Below, in pieces: positions 17,349-28,113 of a stretch of 64,000 nucleotides of DNA. The position numbers were made by a program, and so were the translations under genes. Positions within the stretch are counted from its first letter, which is position 1, and each line of letters starts with the position of its first letter. The stretch lies in assembly GCF_018205975.1 (NCBI RefSeq), contig NZ_CP073577.1:1674001-1738000 (forward strand). The letters are read 5' to 3'. Below the pieces are notes generated by a model, which did no database searches, was not told the origin of the DNA, and saw nothing but the letters and a program-made list of their open reading frames with translations. This DNA is from Erythrobacter sp. JK5 (GTDB lineage: Bacteria > Pseudomonadota > Alphaproteobacteria > Sphingomonadales > Sphingomonadaceae).

Positions 17349-18506
17349 TCACCAGCTCTCGGTCCGCATCACTCGCACTTCGCCCGCGCTGCCGCGCAGC
17401 GACATGGTGAACGTGCGGGCATCCCAGTCGATCTCGACGAGACCGAAGTTCTCTTCCGAGATGAAGTCGGTCAGACGCCTGGGGTCGGGTTCGCGCGCGG
17501 TGTTGCTCGCGGTCGAGCTGAACGCGTAGTTGAGCGAAGAGCTGGTCAGCTCCCACAAGGTCTCGCCCCCACCCGCTTCGGGTGCATCCCTGTAGATGCC
17601 GCCCGCGTGACGGTCGCCCGAGAGCATCAGCAGCCCGCTTTCCTCGCGACCGGCCAACATCGCATAGAGCCGTGCGCGCTCATGCGGCAGCGCCTCCCAG
17701 CTTTCGTAATCGTGCGCGTCGGTGATGACCTGGATCGAGGACACGAGGATGCGCAGGTCCGCGGGCTTCGCAAGCTCCTGATCCAGCCACGTCCACTGCG
17801 CCTCGCCCAGCATCGTCTTCGAGGTATCGCCCGAAGGCCTGTATGGCCCCAGCGGCGGGCGCTCGGGCGTATAGTCCAGCGTGTCGAGATCCGAACGGAA
17901 GAAGCGGGTATCGAGCATGATCACCTGCGTGATCTTGCCGTCGGAACCGAACATGCGGCTTTCGTAGATGCCGGGACGCGACTTTACCGCATCAGAGGAC
18001 CCCCAAAAGGCCTCGTAGATCGTCTCTGCCCACCGGCGGAAGGCGAAGGTCGCGCCGCCATCGTTGAAGCCGAAGTCGTGATCGTCCCACGTCACCATCA
18101 TCGGCACCCTGGCGCGGAAGTCGGCCAGTTCGGGCGTGTTCGCCTGCACCCCATAGGCTTCGCGCAGCGTGGTCAATGCGGCGTCGCCATCCCACCCCTG
18201 ATCGCCATAGTTGTTGTCGCCGATGAACAGGAACAGCTGCGGATCGGTCGCGGCGATCTGCGCCCACATGTGTTGCGAGCGCAGCTGATGGTTGCAGCTG
18301 CCGAAGGCGAACCGGGTGATGACGCGGTCTGGCGCGAGCGACACGTTCGCGGGCGCAACCGGCAGCGTGATTTCCGATTCGAGCTTCGCGTAATACGGCG
18401 CAAGCAGGTCTTCCGCCGACAGTTCGACGTCGTTTTCCGCACCGGACGGCGCGGCGAACAGGGCTGCTCCGGCGAGCGCGGCGGCGTAGGGCGATAGTCG
18501 GCGCAT
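17349..18506 (-). CDS. PhoD-like alkaline phosphatase family protein
   Basis: 385-residue exported metallophosphoesterase. A signal peptide (MRRLSPYAAALAGAALFA) precedes the core. Metal-binding motifs of the PhoD class are visible: FGSCNHQ, FIGDNNYGD, WDDHDFGFNDGG, and LSGDRHAGGIY with a final histidine. ATG 18506 is used rather than 18578 because an AAGGA ribosome site and the signal peptide start there. It probably cleaves phosphate esters in the periplasm; this branch also contains proteins of unproven activity. It follows folP on the same strand with a 74-bp gap. Confidence 0.88.
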   Translation of the reverse strand: MRRLSPYAAALAGAALFAAPSGAENDVELSAEDLLAPYYAKLESEITLPVAPANVSLAPDRVITRFAFGSCNHQLRSQHMWAQIAATDPQLFLFIGDNNYGDQGWDGDAALTTLREAYGVQANTPELADFRARVPMMVTWDDHDFGFNDGGATFAFRRWAETIYEAFWGSSDAVKSRPGIYESRMFGSDGKITQVIMLDTRFFRSDLDTLDYTPERPPLGPYRPSGDTSKTMLGEAQWTWLDQELAKPADLRILVSSIQVITDAHDYESWEALPHERARLYAMLAGREESGLLMLSGDRHAGGIYRDAPEAGGGETLWELTSSSLNYAFSSTASNTAREPDPRRLTDFISEENFGLVEIDWDARTFTMSLRGSAGEVRVMRTESW

Positions 18507-18580
18507 GGGCGAATCCTTCCGGCGTGTCTCGAACGCTTGTGGCGCGCCTGCATGACGACTTTGCGACCGCATCGCCAACC

Positions 18581-19696
18581 CTAAATCGCCGGCAGCTGCG
18601 CGAAGTCGGTCAGCGCCGCATCGCGCATCCCGCGCCAGACGTTGCGCGCCTGCACGGTCTCGAACACGTCGTGGACGCGCAGGATATGCACGCCTGCATC
18701 CATCCCTTTCGTCGCCAGCGCGATCGAGCCTCCGAGCCGCTCTGGTGCGTCTTCCTCGTTCGACAGCGCGCCGATCATCCGCTTGCGGCTGACCCCGAGC
18801 AGCAGCGGGCTGCCGAGCGCGTGGAACAGCGGCAGCGCGTTAAGCAGCGCGAGGTTGTCCGCCAGCGACTTGCCGAAACCGATCCCCGGATCGAGCACGA
18901 TCCTGTCACCGGCTATCCCGGCCGCGATCGCCTTTTCGCGCGCATCCTTGAGGAAATCGAACACCTCGCAGACCACGTCGCCGTATGAGCCGCCCTCGTG
19001 CAGATCGTCGCCGCTGCCGGGCGCATGCATCAGCACCACCGGGCACCCGGCGTTCGCAACCAGCTCCGCCATGCGATCGTCGTAGCGCATCGCCGAAACG
19101 TCGTTGGCCATCTGTGCGCCTGCCTCCAGCGCGGCCTCCATCACGCCCGCGCGGCGGGTATCGACGCTGATCGCCGCGCCCATCGCCGCGCAATATGCGA
19201 CCGCGGGGAGCACGCGCTCCTTTTCGTCCCCCTCCCACGTCGCCGCCGCGCCGGGGCGCGTGCTTTCGCCGCCGATATCGATGATCGCCGCGCCCGCTTC
19301 GAGCATCGCCGCGGCGTGTTCGCGCCCGGCTTCGGGCCGGTCGAGGAATTCGCCGCCATCGGAGAAGCTGTCGGGCGTCACGTTCAGCACCCCCATCACC
19401 TGCGGCTGGTCGAGGCGGATCGTCCGTTCGCCCACCTGCAGCGGCGGGTGGACTGTCCGGAGGTTGGCCCATTGCCGCTCGGCCTCGGTCGCGAGCGCTC
19501 CGCCCGGTTCGGCCAGCGCCGCGTCAACCTCGTGGGTCGTGAACAGGCGGCGGTGGGTCACCGCCCCGCCGTCGCGCACCACCAGGGCGAAGCGGCTGGC
19601 ATAGACCATCGACCCGGCCAGCCGGATCGCCGCGCCATCCTCGGCCTGCGGGCCGGAAGCGAAGGCGATCGGGTGGAGATAGACGCCGCTGGTCAC
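18581..19696 (-). CDS. folP: dihydropteroate synthase
   Basis: 371 residues. FolP joins p-aminobenzoate to dihydropterin pyrophosphate in folate synthesis. Catalytic-core signatures are VMGVLNVTPDSFSDGG, IDIGGESTRPGA, ISVDTRRAGVM, VLDPGIGFGKS and LLGVSRKRM. The first 95 or so residues precede the core and are longer than in E. coli FolP; such extensions are common in alphaproteobacteria. GTG 19696 has a strong GAGGGGGA site 6 bases upstream, supporting the long form. Short tandem repeats lie upstream at 19726 and 19884. Confidence 0.94.
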   Translation of the reverse strand: MTSGVYLHPIAFASGPQAEDGAAIRLAGSMVYASRFALVVRDGGAVTHRRLFTTHEVDAALAEPGGALATEAERQWANLRTVHPPLQVGERTIRLDQPQVMGVLNVTPDSFSDGGEFLDRPEAGREHAAAMLEAGAAIIDIGGESTRPGAAATWEGDEKERVLPAVAYCAAMGAAISVDTRRAGVMEAALEAGAQMANDVSAMRYDDRMAELVANAGCPVVLMHAPGSGDDLHEGGSYGDVVCEVFDFLKDAREKAIAAGIAGDRIVLDPGIGFGKSLADNLALLNALPLFHALGSPLLLGVSRKRMIGALSNEEDAPERLGGSIALATKGMDAGVHILRVHDVFETVQARNVWRGMRDAALTDFAQLPAI

Positions 19697-19725
19697 GCGC
19701 GATCCCCCTCGGCAAGCCCTGCACG

Positions 19726-19752
19726 ATGGAACACATGGAACACATGGAACAC
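19726..19752. repeat. three tandem copies of a 9-bp unit
   Basis: The unit ATGGAACAC occurs three times head to tail, perfectly, 30 bp upstream of folP. It is outside any convincing gene and may be a slippage tract in the folP leader. Confidence 0.9.
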
Positions 19753-19883
19753 GGTCCCGAGACCGGATTCGGCGGGAGGATGGAACGGGTGCGTCATGCC
19801 CGCCGGTTTAGCGGGCGGTGGCCGTGCAGGATAGGATCGCCGGTGGGGTTATCGTCATTCGAGGCTTCTGTCGCCAGCCGGCA

Positions 19884-19917
19884 CACTACCCAAGTGACGA
19901 CACTACCCAAGTGACGA
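19884..19917. repeat. perfect 17-bp tandem duplication
   Basis: The unit CACTACCCAAGTGACGA is present twice without a gap or mismatch, just downstream of the ccrM stop (19922, minus strand) and in the folP upstream region. It looks like a recent duplication. Confidence 0.95.
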
Positions 19918-19921
19918 AGGA

Positions 19922-21299
<1,378 letters not shown>

Positions 21300-22004
21300 T
21301 CAATCGCATCCGGGCCAGCCGAGCGTCGCGCCGAACAGCTGCTTGTGCCGCGCGAAGGCGGCTTCGCCGATGCACATCTGGCCGACATAATGCGACATCG
21401 CGATGATCTTCGGGATCATTGCCTTCGCCGCGTGATCCCAGGATTGCACCCCGTCCCAGGTCAGGTTCTGCGATGTCTTGATCTGGTCCATCTGCGCGTC
21501 CATGTCCTCGCGCAGTTCGCCCAGCAGGCTTTCGAGCTGCGGGATCAGGCCGTCGGGGTAGCCGCCCGGATGCTCGGGCAGGTCGAGCACGTAGCTGGAC
21601 CGCTCGTCGGCGGCGAGCAGCATCGTGTTCCACGCCTGCTGCGGCCACAGCCCGCAATTGACCGCCAGCATGTGGCCGTATTGCGTGTTCCACAGCTCCC
21701 ACGGCAGCATGGCATAGGCCGCTACGGAAGTGCCGGCCGGAAGCTGCGCGTTTACCCGCTCGAGGAACTCGCTCTGGAGCGCGATCTGTTCGTCCTGCAG
21801 CGCATCCGCGCTTTCCTGCGTCGGCGCGAAGTTCTGCGGATCGCCAGGGTGGAAGCCGAGCTCGCGCAGCATGTCTCCGGTGTCGCCCTCCCACAGCTCT
21901 TCGGGCAGGATGCGTTTGCCACCGGGATCGTTGGCCGGGGCCTGCGCCGGAGACGCATTCGAAGGCGTGACCTTGCGGCCGAATACCGGGCGATGAATGG
22001 TCAT
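21300..22004 (-). CDS. protein of unknown function
   Basis: 234 residues, starting MTIHRPVFGRKV at ATG 22004 with GGAG eight bases upstream; a longer open frame upstream is unlike protein. No signal peptide or membrane helix. It is rich in Trp and Met, with AYAMLPWELWNTQYGHML and SQNLTWDGVQSWDHAAKAM, and ends with CIGEAAFARHKQLFGATLGWPGCD. I do not recognise a domain. It lies between the antiporter gene (74 bp upstream) and the ccrM control region. Codon use is like its neighbours, so a real gene is likely. Confidence 0.75.
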   Translation of the reverse strand: MTIHRPVFGRKVTPSNASPAQAPANDPGGKRILPEELWEGDTGDMLRELGFHPGDPQNFAPTQESADALQDEQIALQSEFLERVNAQLPAGTSVAAYAMLPWELWNTQYGHMLAVNCGLWPQQAWNTMLLAADERSSYVLDLPEHPGGYPDGLIPQLESLLGELREDMDAQMDQIKTSQNLTWDGVQSWDHAAKAMIPKIIAMSHYVGQMCIGEAAFARHKQLFGATLGWPGCD

Positions 22005-22077
22005 GCATGCTGCTCCACTGACGCGCGAAGGCTTACGCAGAACCGTGAAACAAATGCTTAACAGGACCCTTCCCGGA

Positions 22078-23001
22078 TCAGGCAAACACCCACACGATGT
22101 TCCCGACAAACGCCGCCACCAGCATCGCGCCCATCGCCCGGCCGATCGATGTCGCCCGCCAAAGCAGCGCGAGGACGATTGCCGCGCTCGCGGCGAGCAG
22201 CGCCATCTGCGTGCCGACCAGGCTCTGCGGAAGGGCAAATGGCGCGATGCTCATCGTCGCCCCGCCGATCAGCAGGATATTGTAGATGTTCGAGCCCACG
22301 ACATTGCCGATCGCAAGCCCCGGCTTGCCGCGCAGTGCCGCCGCGACCGAAGCCGCGAGTTCGGGCAGCGAGGTCCCGATCGCCACCACGGTAAGGCCGA
22401 TCACCGTCTCCGACACGCCGATCAGCCGCGCGAGGTCGATCGCGCCGGTCACCAGCGCCTGACCGCCCAGGATCAGGATGGCGAGCCCGACCGCGAACAG
22501 CAGGCCCGCCACCACGGCGCTGCCGGGATCGGTGTCGTCCTCTTCCTCGATCGCCCCGGCACCGGGATGGCGATAGCGCCAGACGATGTAGGCGATAATC
22601 CCGGCCAGCAGCGCTACGCCGATCCAGCGCGAACCCCATTGCGACGCGGCGATCGCCCACAGCAGCATGGTCACGCCCAGCGCCACCACCGCATCGCGCC
22701 TGCCAGTGCCGGTCAGCGCGATCGGCGCGATCAGCGCGGTCGCGCCGAGGATCAGCAGCGAGTTTGCGATGTTCGAACCGACGATATTGCCCCACGCGAT
22801 CCCCGGCGATCCGGCCAGCGCGGCTTCGACACTGGCGACCATTTCCGGCATCGAGGTCGCAAAGCCGACGATCACCAGCCCGGTGAACAGCGTCGAGACG
22901 CCGAGCTTGCGCGCGATGCCCACGGCACCGCGAACCAGCAGTTCGCCGCCGATGGCCAGCCCGATCAGGCCGGCGAGGCTCAACAAAATGGCGTTCAGCA
23001 T
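22078..23001 (-). CDS. calcium/sodium antiporter (CaCA family, YrbG-like)
   Basis: 307-residue inner-membrane exchanger with ten predicted helices in two inverted repeats. The paired alpha-repeat motifs are both present: GFATSMPEMVAS with NIVGSNIANSLLILG, and GTSLPELAAS with NVVGSNIYNILLIGG. An acidic loop (EEEDDTDPG) separates the halves, as usual in this family. It exports Ca2+ in exchange for Na+ or H+. Confidence 0.92.
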   Translation of the reverse strand: MLNAILLSLAGLIGLAIGGELLVRGAVGIARKLGVSTLFTGLVIVGFATSMPEMVASVEAALAGSPGIAWGNIVGSNIANSLLILGATALIAPIALTGTGRRDAVVALGVTMLLWAIAASQWGSRWIGVALLAGIIAYIVWRYRHPGAGAIEEEDDTDPGSAVVAGLLFAVGLAILILGGQALVTGAIDLARLIGVSETVIGLTVVAIGTSLPELAASVAAALRGKPGLAIGNVVGSNIYNILLIGGATMSIAPFALPQSLVGTQMALLAASAAIVLALLWRATSIGRAMGAMLVAAFVGNIVWVFA

Positions 23002-23032
23002 GATGGAAGGCGGGCGCTAGCTGACCGGGCGA

Positions 23033-23662
23033 TCAGAGCAAGGTCGCTTGCGCAACCGGAGCGAAGGAACGGCGATGGAGAGGCGATGGTCCATGGTCGC
23101 GCAACGCATCCATGTGCTCGCGCGTTCCATAGCCCTTGTTTTTTTCCCAGCCGTAGAGCGGGTGCTGGGCGGCGGCGGCAATCATCAGCCGGTCGCGCCA
23201 TTCCTTGGCGACGATCGATGCGGCGCTGATCGCGGGTTCGATCCCGTCGCCGCCAACGATCGCGCGCGCGCGCCAGCGCCACCCAGCGCAGCGTCCCTGC
23301 GGGGTCAGGTTGCCGTCGATCAGGACTTCGTGCGGGTCCGCGCCCAACTGCCCGGCCAGGATCCCGACGCAATCGGTCATCGCATGCATGGTCGCCATGA
23401 AGATGTTGAGCCGGTCGATCTCGGGTGGCTCGATCACCGCCACGGCCCAGCCACACGTCGCCCTGATCTGTTCGTCGAGCGTCGCGCGGCGTTTGGCCGA
23501 AAGCTTCTTGGAATCGTCGAGTCCGGCGGGTATTCGCGCGCCCAGCACCACCGCCGCGGCCACCACCGGCCCGGCAAGCGGTCCGCGCCCCGCCTCGTCG
23601 ACCCCCATGACGAGATTTTCGGCACCGAATTCGAAATCGGGAGTTACCCCAGTCATGACCAT
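23033..23662 (-). CDS. rnhB: ribonuclease HII
   Basis: 209 residues. It cleaves RNA in RNA-DNA hybrids, including single ribonucleotides in DNA. Catalytic acidic residues are in VMGVDEAGRGPLAGPVVAAAV, with further conserved DDSKKLSAKRR and AAIVAKEWRD-like (ASIVAKEWRDRLM) segments. I start it at ATG 23662 (MVMTG); in-frame TTG 23671 and ATG 23656 are alternatives. All lie on top of the start of the divergent sugar dehydrogenase, leaving no dedicated promoter space. Confidence 0.92.
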   Translation of the reverse strand: MVMTGVTPDFEFGAENLVMGVDEAGRGPLAGPVVAAAVVLGARIPAGLDDSKKLSAKRRATLDEQIRATCGWAVAVIEPPEIDRLNIFMATMHAMTDCVGILAGQLGADPHEVLIDGNLTPQGRCAGWRWRARAIVGGDGIEPAISAASIVAKEWRDRLMIAAAAQHPLYGWEKNKGYGTREHMDALRDHGPSPLHRRSFAPVAQATLL

Positions 23663-24818
23663 GTTATCCAAGCTTTCATCCGTTGTTTCCCTCCCCGCCT
23701 TCGCGCTCGCAAGCTGCGCTGCCGCGGAAACTGGGGAAACTGCCGCGAACGGGGCAACCGACGCCGCCTACACCGTGACCGCGATGGGCGAATTCGAGCG
23801 GCCATGGGCGATCGAATTTGCACCGGGCACCGACACGCTGTTCATCACCGAGAAGTCCGGCACGCTCAAATTGATGAACACCTTGAGCGGCACGGTCAGC
23901 ACCGTTGTGGGTGCGCCCGAGGTAGCCTTCGCCGGCCAGGGCGGCCTCGGCGATGTCGCCTTCCTCGAATCCGAAGCCGGGATGCCGCTCGACGGGCGGA
24001 CGATCTACCTCAGCTGGGCCGAGGGCGGCGATGGCAGCACCTATGGCGCGGCGGTGGGTCGCGGCAGGCTGTCTTGCGACGAGGCCGGTGAAGACTGCGC
24101 AGTCAGCGACCTCGCCGTGATCTGGCGCCAATCGCTCAAGACCGGGCGGCGAGGCCATTATTCGCACCGCATCCAGTTCTCGCCCGATGAGCAACACATG
24201 TTCATCGCCAGCGGCGACCGGCAGGAACTCGATCCGGCGCAGGACCTGACCAACAATCTCGGCACCATCGTGCGGCTCAATCTCGATGGCACTCCGGCTG
24301 CGAGCAATCCGTTTGCCGGCCAGGGCGAGGTGCAATCGCAGATCTGGTCCTACGGGCACCGCAACATCCTCGGCATGGATTGGGATGCCGACGGTCGGCT
24401 GTGGGAGATAGAGCACGGCCCGGCAGGCGGCGACGAGCTCAACCTGGTTCGGCAAGGCGCGAACTACGGCTGGCCGACGCGTTCCTATGGCGATCACTAC
24501 AACGGCGACCCGATCGCGGATCACAGCGCCGATGACGGCTTCGTCAAGCCCGCCGCGCACTGGACCCCGGTGATCGCGCCGGGCGACATGATCATCTATT
24601 CTGGCGAGATGTTCGGGCCGTGGCAGGGCAATGCCCTGATCGCGGGTCTTTCGAGCAAGGCACTGGTGCGGGTCGCGATCGATGGCGAAAGTGCGCGCGA
24701 GGTCGAACGCTACGGTTTCGATGCGCGGCTGCGCTCGGTCGAACAGGGCCCCGATGGCAGCATCTGGGTCGCCGAGGATGGCGAAGGCGGACGAGTGCTG
24801 CGGATTTCCGCCAAATAG
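23655..24818 (+). CDS. PQQ-dependent aldose sugar dehydrogenase-like lipoprotein
   Basis: 387 residues, beta-propeller of the soluble glucose/aldose dehydrogenase class that oxidises sugars with pyrroloquinoline quinone in the periplasm. An N-terminal signal ends in a lipobox, LASC. Family stretches are PWAIEFAPGTDTLFITEK, YSHRIQFSPDEQHMFIASGDR, GTIVRLNLDG, YGHRNILGMDWD and WEIEHGPAGGDELNLV. The start is ATG 23655 or 23661. The dehydrogenase's own PQQ supply is not encoded in the window. Confidence 0.9.
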   Translation: MTMLSKLSSVVSLPAFALASCAAAETGETAANGATDAAYTVTAMGEFERPWAIEFAPGTDTLFITEKSGTLKLMNTLSGTVSTVVGAPEVAFAGQGGLGDVAFLESEAGMPLDGRTIYLSWAEGGDGSTYGAAVGRGRLSCDEAGEDCAVSDLAVIWRQSLKTGRRGHYSHRIQFSPDEQHMFIASGDRQELDPAQDLTNNLGTIVRLNLDGTPAASNPFAGQGEVQSQIWSYGHRNILGMDWDADGRLWEIEHGPAGGDELNLVRQGANYGWPTRSYGDHYNGDPIADHSADDGFVKPAAHWTPVIAPGDMIIYSGEMFGPWQGNALIAGLSSKALVRVAIDGESAREVERYGFDARLRSVEQGPDGSIWVAEDGEGGRVLRISAK

Positions 24819-24862
24819 TTTCGCTGGGCATGCTGCGCCAAACCGCTTAAGCGCCCGCGCCT

Positions 24863-25402
24863 ATGGGCGCTGACACGGCCACTCTCATCCCGCTATCGGC
24901 GGTCGATCCGGCGCTGGTCGAGGGATTGCTCGATCGCGCCTTCGGCGAAGATCGCCATGCGCGCACCGCCTATCGCATTCGCGCAGGGATGAACTGGCTC
25001 GAAGCGCTCAGTTTCGCCGCGCTCGACAACGACGAAATGCTGGTCGGCACGATCCAGTGCTGGCCGATCGCGCTGGTCGATCGCGAAGGCCGCCCGATCC
25101 CGCTGGTGATGGTCGGCCCGGTCGCGGTGGTGCCAGAACGGCAGGGCGAAGGGTTCGGCGTCGGATTGATGGCGGCGATGCTCGATGCCGAGGCGCGGCT
25201 CGCGGGGGACGGTCAGCGACCCTTCGCGCAGGTGCTGATCGGTGATGCCGAATATTACGGGCGCTGGGGTTTCTCGGCGGCGGCGACCGGCGGCTGGCGC
25301 TGCCCCGGTCCCTACGCGCCCGAGCGGCTGCTGGCGCGCGGAGCGGCACTTGCCGCGATGCCGGCAGAAGGAATGCTCGGCCCGTGGACCGCCGCGTCCT
25401 GA
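24863..25402 (+). CDS. GNAT family N-acetyltransferase
   Basis: 179 residues. The acetyl-CoA-binding motif A is VGPVAVVPERQGEGFGVGLM, followed by AQVLIGDAEYYGRWGFSAA, typical of predicted GNAT enzymes of the YhbS type. No signal peptide. Substrate unknown. It is 44 bp after the sugar dehydrogenase and leads a run of plus-strand genes. Confidence 0.85.
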   Translation: MGADTATLIPLSAVDPALVEGLLDRAFGEDRHARTAYRIRAGMNWLEALSFAALDNDEMLVGTIQCWPIALVDREGRPIPLVMVGPVAVVPERQGEGFGVGLMAAMLDAEARLAGDGQRPFAQVLIGDAEYYGRWGFSAAATGGWRCPGPYAPERLLARGAALAAMPAEGMLGPWTAAS

Positions 25403-25487
25403 TCGAAACCGGACGCGCGAACTCGCCGCTTTTCGAAGCCATGCCTCTTTTCGGGAACGTCCGGTTCTGCCATCGCATTGACCAGAC

Positions 25488-26042
25488 ATGCCCTACGAAC
25501 CGCCCCCGTACCTCGCCGAACTCACGCTCGCCCAGATTGCCGAGCAGGTTGCTGCGCGCAAACTGCCCCCGGTCGAAGGGTGGGCACCCCAGCAGATCGG
25601 CGAAAGCCTCATGCGGATCGCAGCCGACGGCACCTGGTTCCACGAGGGCGATCCGATCCGCAGGCAGGCCATGGTGCGCGCCTTTTCCGGCTTGCTCACC
25701 CGCGACGACGCTGGCCAGCACTGGCTCGTCACGCCTTTCGAAAAGCTCAGCATCGAAGTCGTGGACGCGGCGTTCATCGCCACCGACTGCGTGATGCGCG
25801 ACGGTGAGATCGCGTTCCGGCTCAATACCGATGATCTGGTCGTGGCTGGTCCCGAGCACGGCCTGCGCGCCGCCGGCGATCCGGAAACGCCCGCGATCTA
25901 CCTCCATGTCCGGCGCGGCTGCGAGGCGCGGCTCAACCGCTCGACTTACGCGCAGCTGGCGGAGATCGCGCTCGAAACCAGTGGCGACGACTGGATGGTT
26001 ACCAGTCAGGGCGCTATCTTCTCGCTGATATCAACCGACTGA
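25488..26042 (+). CDS. DUF1285 domain protein
   Basis: 184 residues. The central part, ADGTWFHEGDPIRRQAMVRAFSGLL and HWLVTPFEKLSIEVVDAAFIA, is the DUF1285 signature; function unknown. It is followed 13 bp later by the Nudix gene and then cca, an order seen often in sphingomonads. Confidence 0.9.
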   Translation: MPYEPPPYLAELTLAQIAEQVAARKLPPVEGWAPQQIGESLMRIAADGTWFHEGDPIRRQAMVRAFSGLLTRDDAGQHWLVTPFEKLSIEVVDAAFIATDCVMRDGEIAFRLNTDDLVVAGPEHGLRAAGDPETPAIYLHVRRGCEARLNRSTYAQLAEIALETSGDDWMVTSQGAIFSLISTD

Positions 26043-26055
26043 GCGTCTGGGGGGC

Positions 26056-26664
26056 ATGAGCGAGCTATTCGATCGATTGTCGGCGGCCTTTGCGGAAGGA
26101 CACGCGCGTAAGGTCGATGGCCTGCTGAGCGATGCCCGCTTTGCCGAGGGCGCTCGCAGCACGCCGGCCGCCGTCCTGATCGCGGTTACGGATCGTCCGC
26201 AACCGGGCGTGATTCTGACCCAGCGCCCGCGCGACATGCGCGATCATCCCGGTCAGGTGGCGTTCCCCGGCGGCAAGATCGACGATGGCGAGGATACGAT
26301 CGCCGCCGCCCTGCGCGAAGCCGAGGAAGAGCTGGCTCTGCCGCGCGAAGCGGTGCGGGTGATCGGCGAAACCGATCGCTACGTCACCGGGACCGGTTTC
26401 GATGTCGCGCCGGTGCTCGGCGTGGTGCCGCCCGATCTGCCGCTCACGCCCAGCCCGGACGAAGTCGAAGCGTGGTTCGAAGCGCCGCTCGAACTGCTGC
26501 TGACCCGCGCCAACTGGACGACGAACGAAGTGTTCTGGAAAGGCGCGATGCGGCGCTATCTCGAACTGGATTACGATGGCTTTCGCATCTGGGGAGTGAC
26601 CGCCGCCATCATCGCCAACCTGTCGCTGCGGATCGCCCCCGAAAGGCTGCGCGATGTCGCCTGA
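26056..26664 (+). CDS. Nudix hydrolase, probable CoA pyrophosphatase
   Basis: 202 residues. The Nudix box is GGKIDDGEDTIAAALREAEE followed by ELAL, and the upstream RDHPGQVAFPG is the extra motif of the CoA-pyrophosphatase (NudL/PCD1) branch. It would cut CoA or oxidised CoA into phosphopantetheine and 3',5'-ADP. Its end overlaps the cca start by 11 bp, so the two are co-translated. Confidence 0.92.
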   Translation: MSELFDRLSAAFAEGHARKVDGLLSDARFAEGARSTPAAVLIAVTDRPQPGVILTQRPRDMRDHPGQVAFPGGKIDDGEDTIAAALREAEEELALPREAVRVIGETDRYVTGTGFDVAPVLGVVPPDLPLTPSPDEVEAWFEAPLELLLTRANWTTNEVFWKGAMRRYLELDYDGFRIWGVTAAIIANLSLRIAPERLRDVA

Positions 26665-27826
26665 TCTCAGCGCGGCCGAATGGCCCCGGCGCAGCGGGCT
26701 CGCCACGCTCACGCAGGCGCTCGGTGCGCAGAATATCCGGTGGGTCGGCGGGGCGGTGCGCGATACGCTGCTCGGCCACGCGGTCAGCGATATCGATTGC
26801 GCCACGCTGCTCGTCCCCGACGTTGTGATCGACCGGTGCCGCGAAGCGGGCATCCGCACCGTTCCGACCGGGATCGAGCACGGTACCGTCACTGCGATCC
26901 TTGCCGATGGACCGGTCGAGATCACCACCCTGCGCCGCGACGTATCCACCGATGGTCGCCGCGCGACCGTGGCGTTCGCAACCGAGTGGCGCGACGACGC
27001 GGCGCGCCGCGATTTCACCATCAACGCGCTCTATGCGGATCCCGAAACGCTGGAGATCTTCGACTATTTCGGCGGGCTTGCAGACCTTGCGGCGCGCCGG
27101 GTCCGGTTTATCGGCGACGCGCGCGATCGGATCGCCGAAGATCACCTGCGGATCCTGCGCTACTACCGCTTCCAGGCGCGGTTCGGCGCGGAACTCGATC
27201 CGGAGGCGGAGGCCGCCTGCGCCGCAATGGCCAACACGCTCAAGGGGTTGAGCCGTGAACGGATCGCGAGCGAACTGCTCGGCCTGCTGGCTCTGCCCGA
27301 TCCCCACGCCACCGTCGAGCGGATGCACCGGCAGGGCGTGCTGCCGGTGATCCTGCCCGAAGCGTGTCGCACCTATGTCGAGCGGCTGGGGCCGTTCATG
27401 GCGCGCGAGAAGGCGCAGGGATTCGCCCCCGAAGCGGTGCGCCGCCTCGCCGCGCTGCTGCCGCCCTCGCGCGAGGTGGCGGAAACCGTGGCCGCGCGGC
27501 TCCGGCTGTCGAAGGCGCAGCGGGCGCGGCTGGTCAACGCGGCCGAACGCAGCGACGCCGATGCGGCCGAGCCCCGCGCGCTCGCCTATACCCATTCTCC
27601 GGCATTCGCGATCGATCGCCTGCTGCTGCTCGGCGAGGACGCGCGCGCACTCGCCGACTGGCAGCCGCCGGTCTTCCCGCTGAAGGGCGGCACGATCGTC
27701 GAACGCGGAGTGGACGCGGGGCCGGAGGTCGCGCGCATCCTGCAGGCGGTCGAGCGGCGCTGGATCGCAGAGGGCTTTCCCGAAGCAGACCGGGTCGAAC
27801 AACTGCTCGCCGAAGAACTCGGCTGA
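26654..27826 (+). CDS. cca: CCA-adding tRNA nucleotidyltransferase
   Basis: 390 residues, class II poly(A) polymerase/CCA family. Head domain: VGGAVRDTLLG and the metal-binding DIDCATLL; then RRDFTINALYADPE and the RFIGDARDRIAEDHLRILRYYRF neck motif. Repairs or adds the 3' CCA of tRNAs (the tRNA-Val in this window already encodes CCA). It overlaps the Nudix gene by 11 bp. The C-terminal part is less conserved, as usual. Confidence 0.92.
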   Translation: MSPDLSAAEWPRRSGLATLTQALGAQNIRWVGGAVRDTLLGHAVSDIDCATLLVPDVVIDRCREAGIRTVPTGIEHGTVTAILADGPVEITTLRRDVSTDGRRATVAFATEWRDDAARRDFTINALYADPETLEIFDYFGGLADLAARRVRFIGDARDRIAEDHLRILRYYRFQARFGAELDPEAEAACAAMANTLKGLSRERIASELLGLLALPDPHATVERMHRQGVLPVILPEACRTYVERLGPFMAREKAQGFAPEAVRRLAALLPPSREVAETVAARLRLSKAQRARLVNAAERSDADAAEPRALAYTHSPAFAIDRLLLLGEDARALADWQPPVFPLKGGTIVERGVDAGPEVARILQAVERRWIAEGFPEADRVEQLLAEELG

Positions 27827-28113
27827 ACCGCCTTCTCGCCCCCTTTCCGTTTACGTTAAGGTTCGCTTCAGGCGGCTTCCTCCAGACAGGCCGGGTTGTC
27901 ATGCCAGCCGCCCCTGATTAGGGAAGCCCCCGCGTCCGTCGCGATTGGAGAAGCCCGCGTGCCCTGCTCAAGTCGGCCCGAGCCCTTCGGTACATCGCCA
28001 TCGGCCGACCTGATCTGCACTGCCTGAAAGGGAACAGCTGCATGTCTTCCTGCTGTCGCGCCCCTCGTTGGCGATGGTGGTGGTCCGTGTTTTTGGAATG
28101 GAGAGAATACCCA

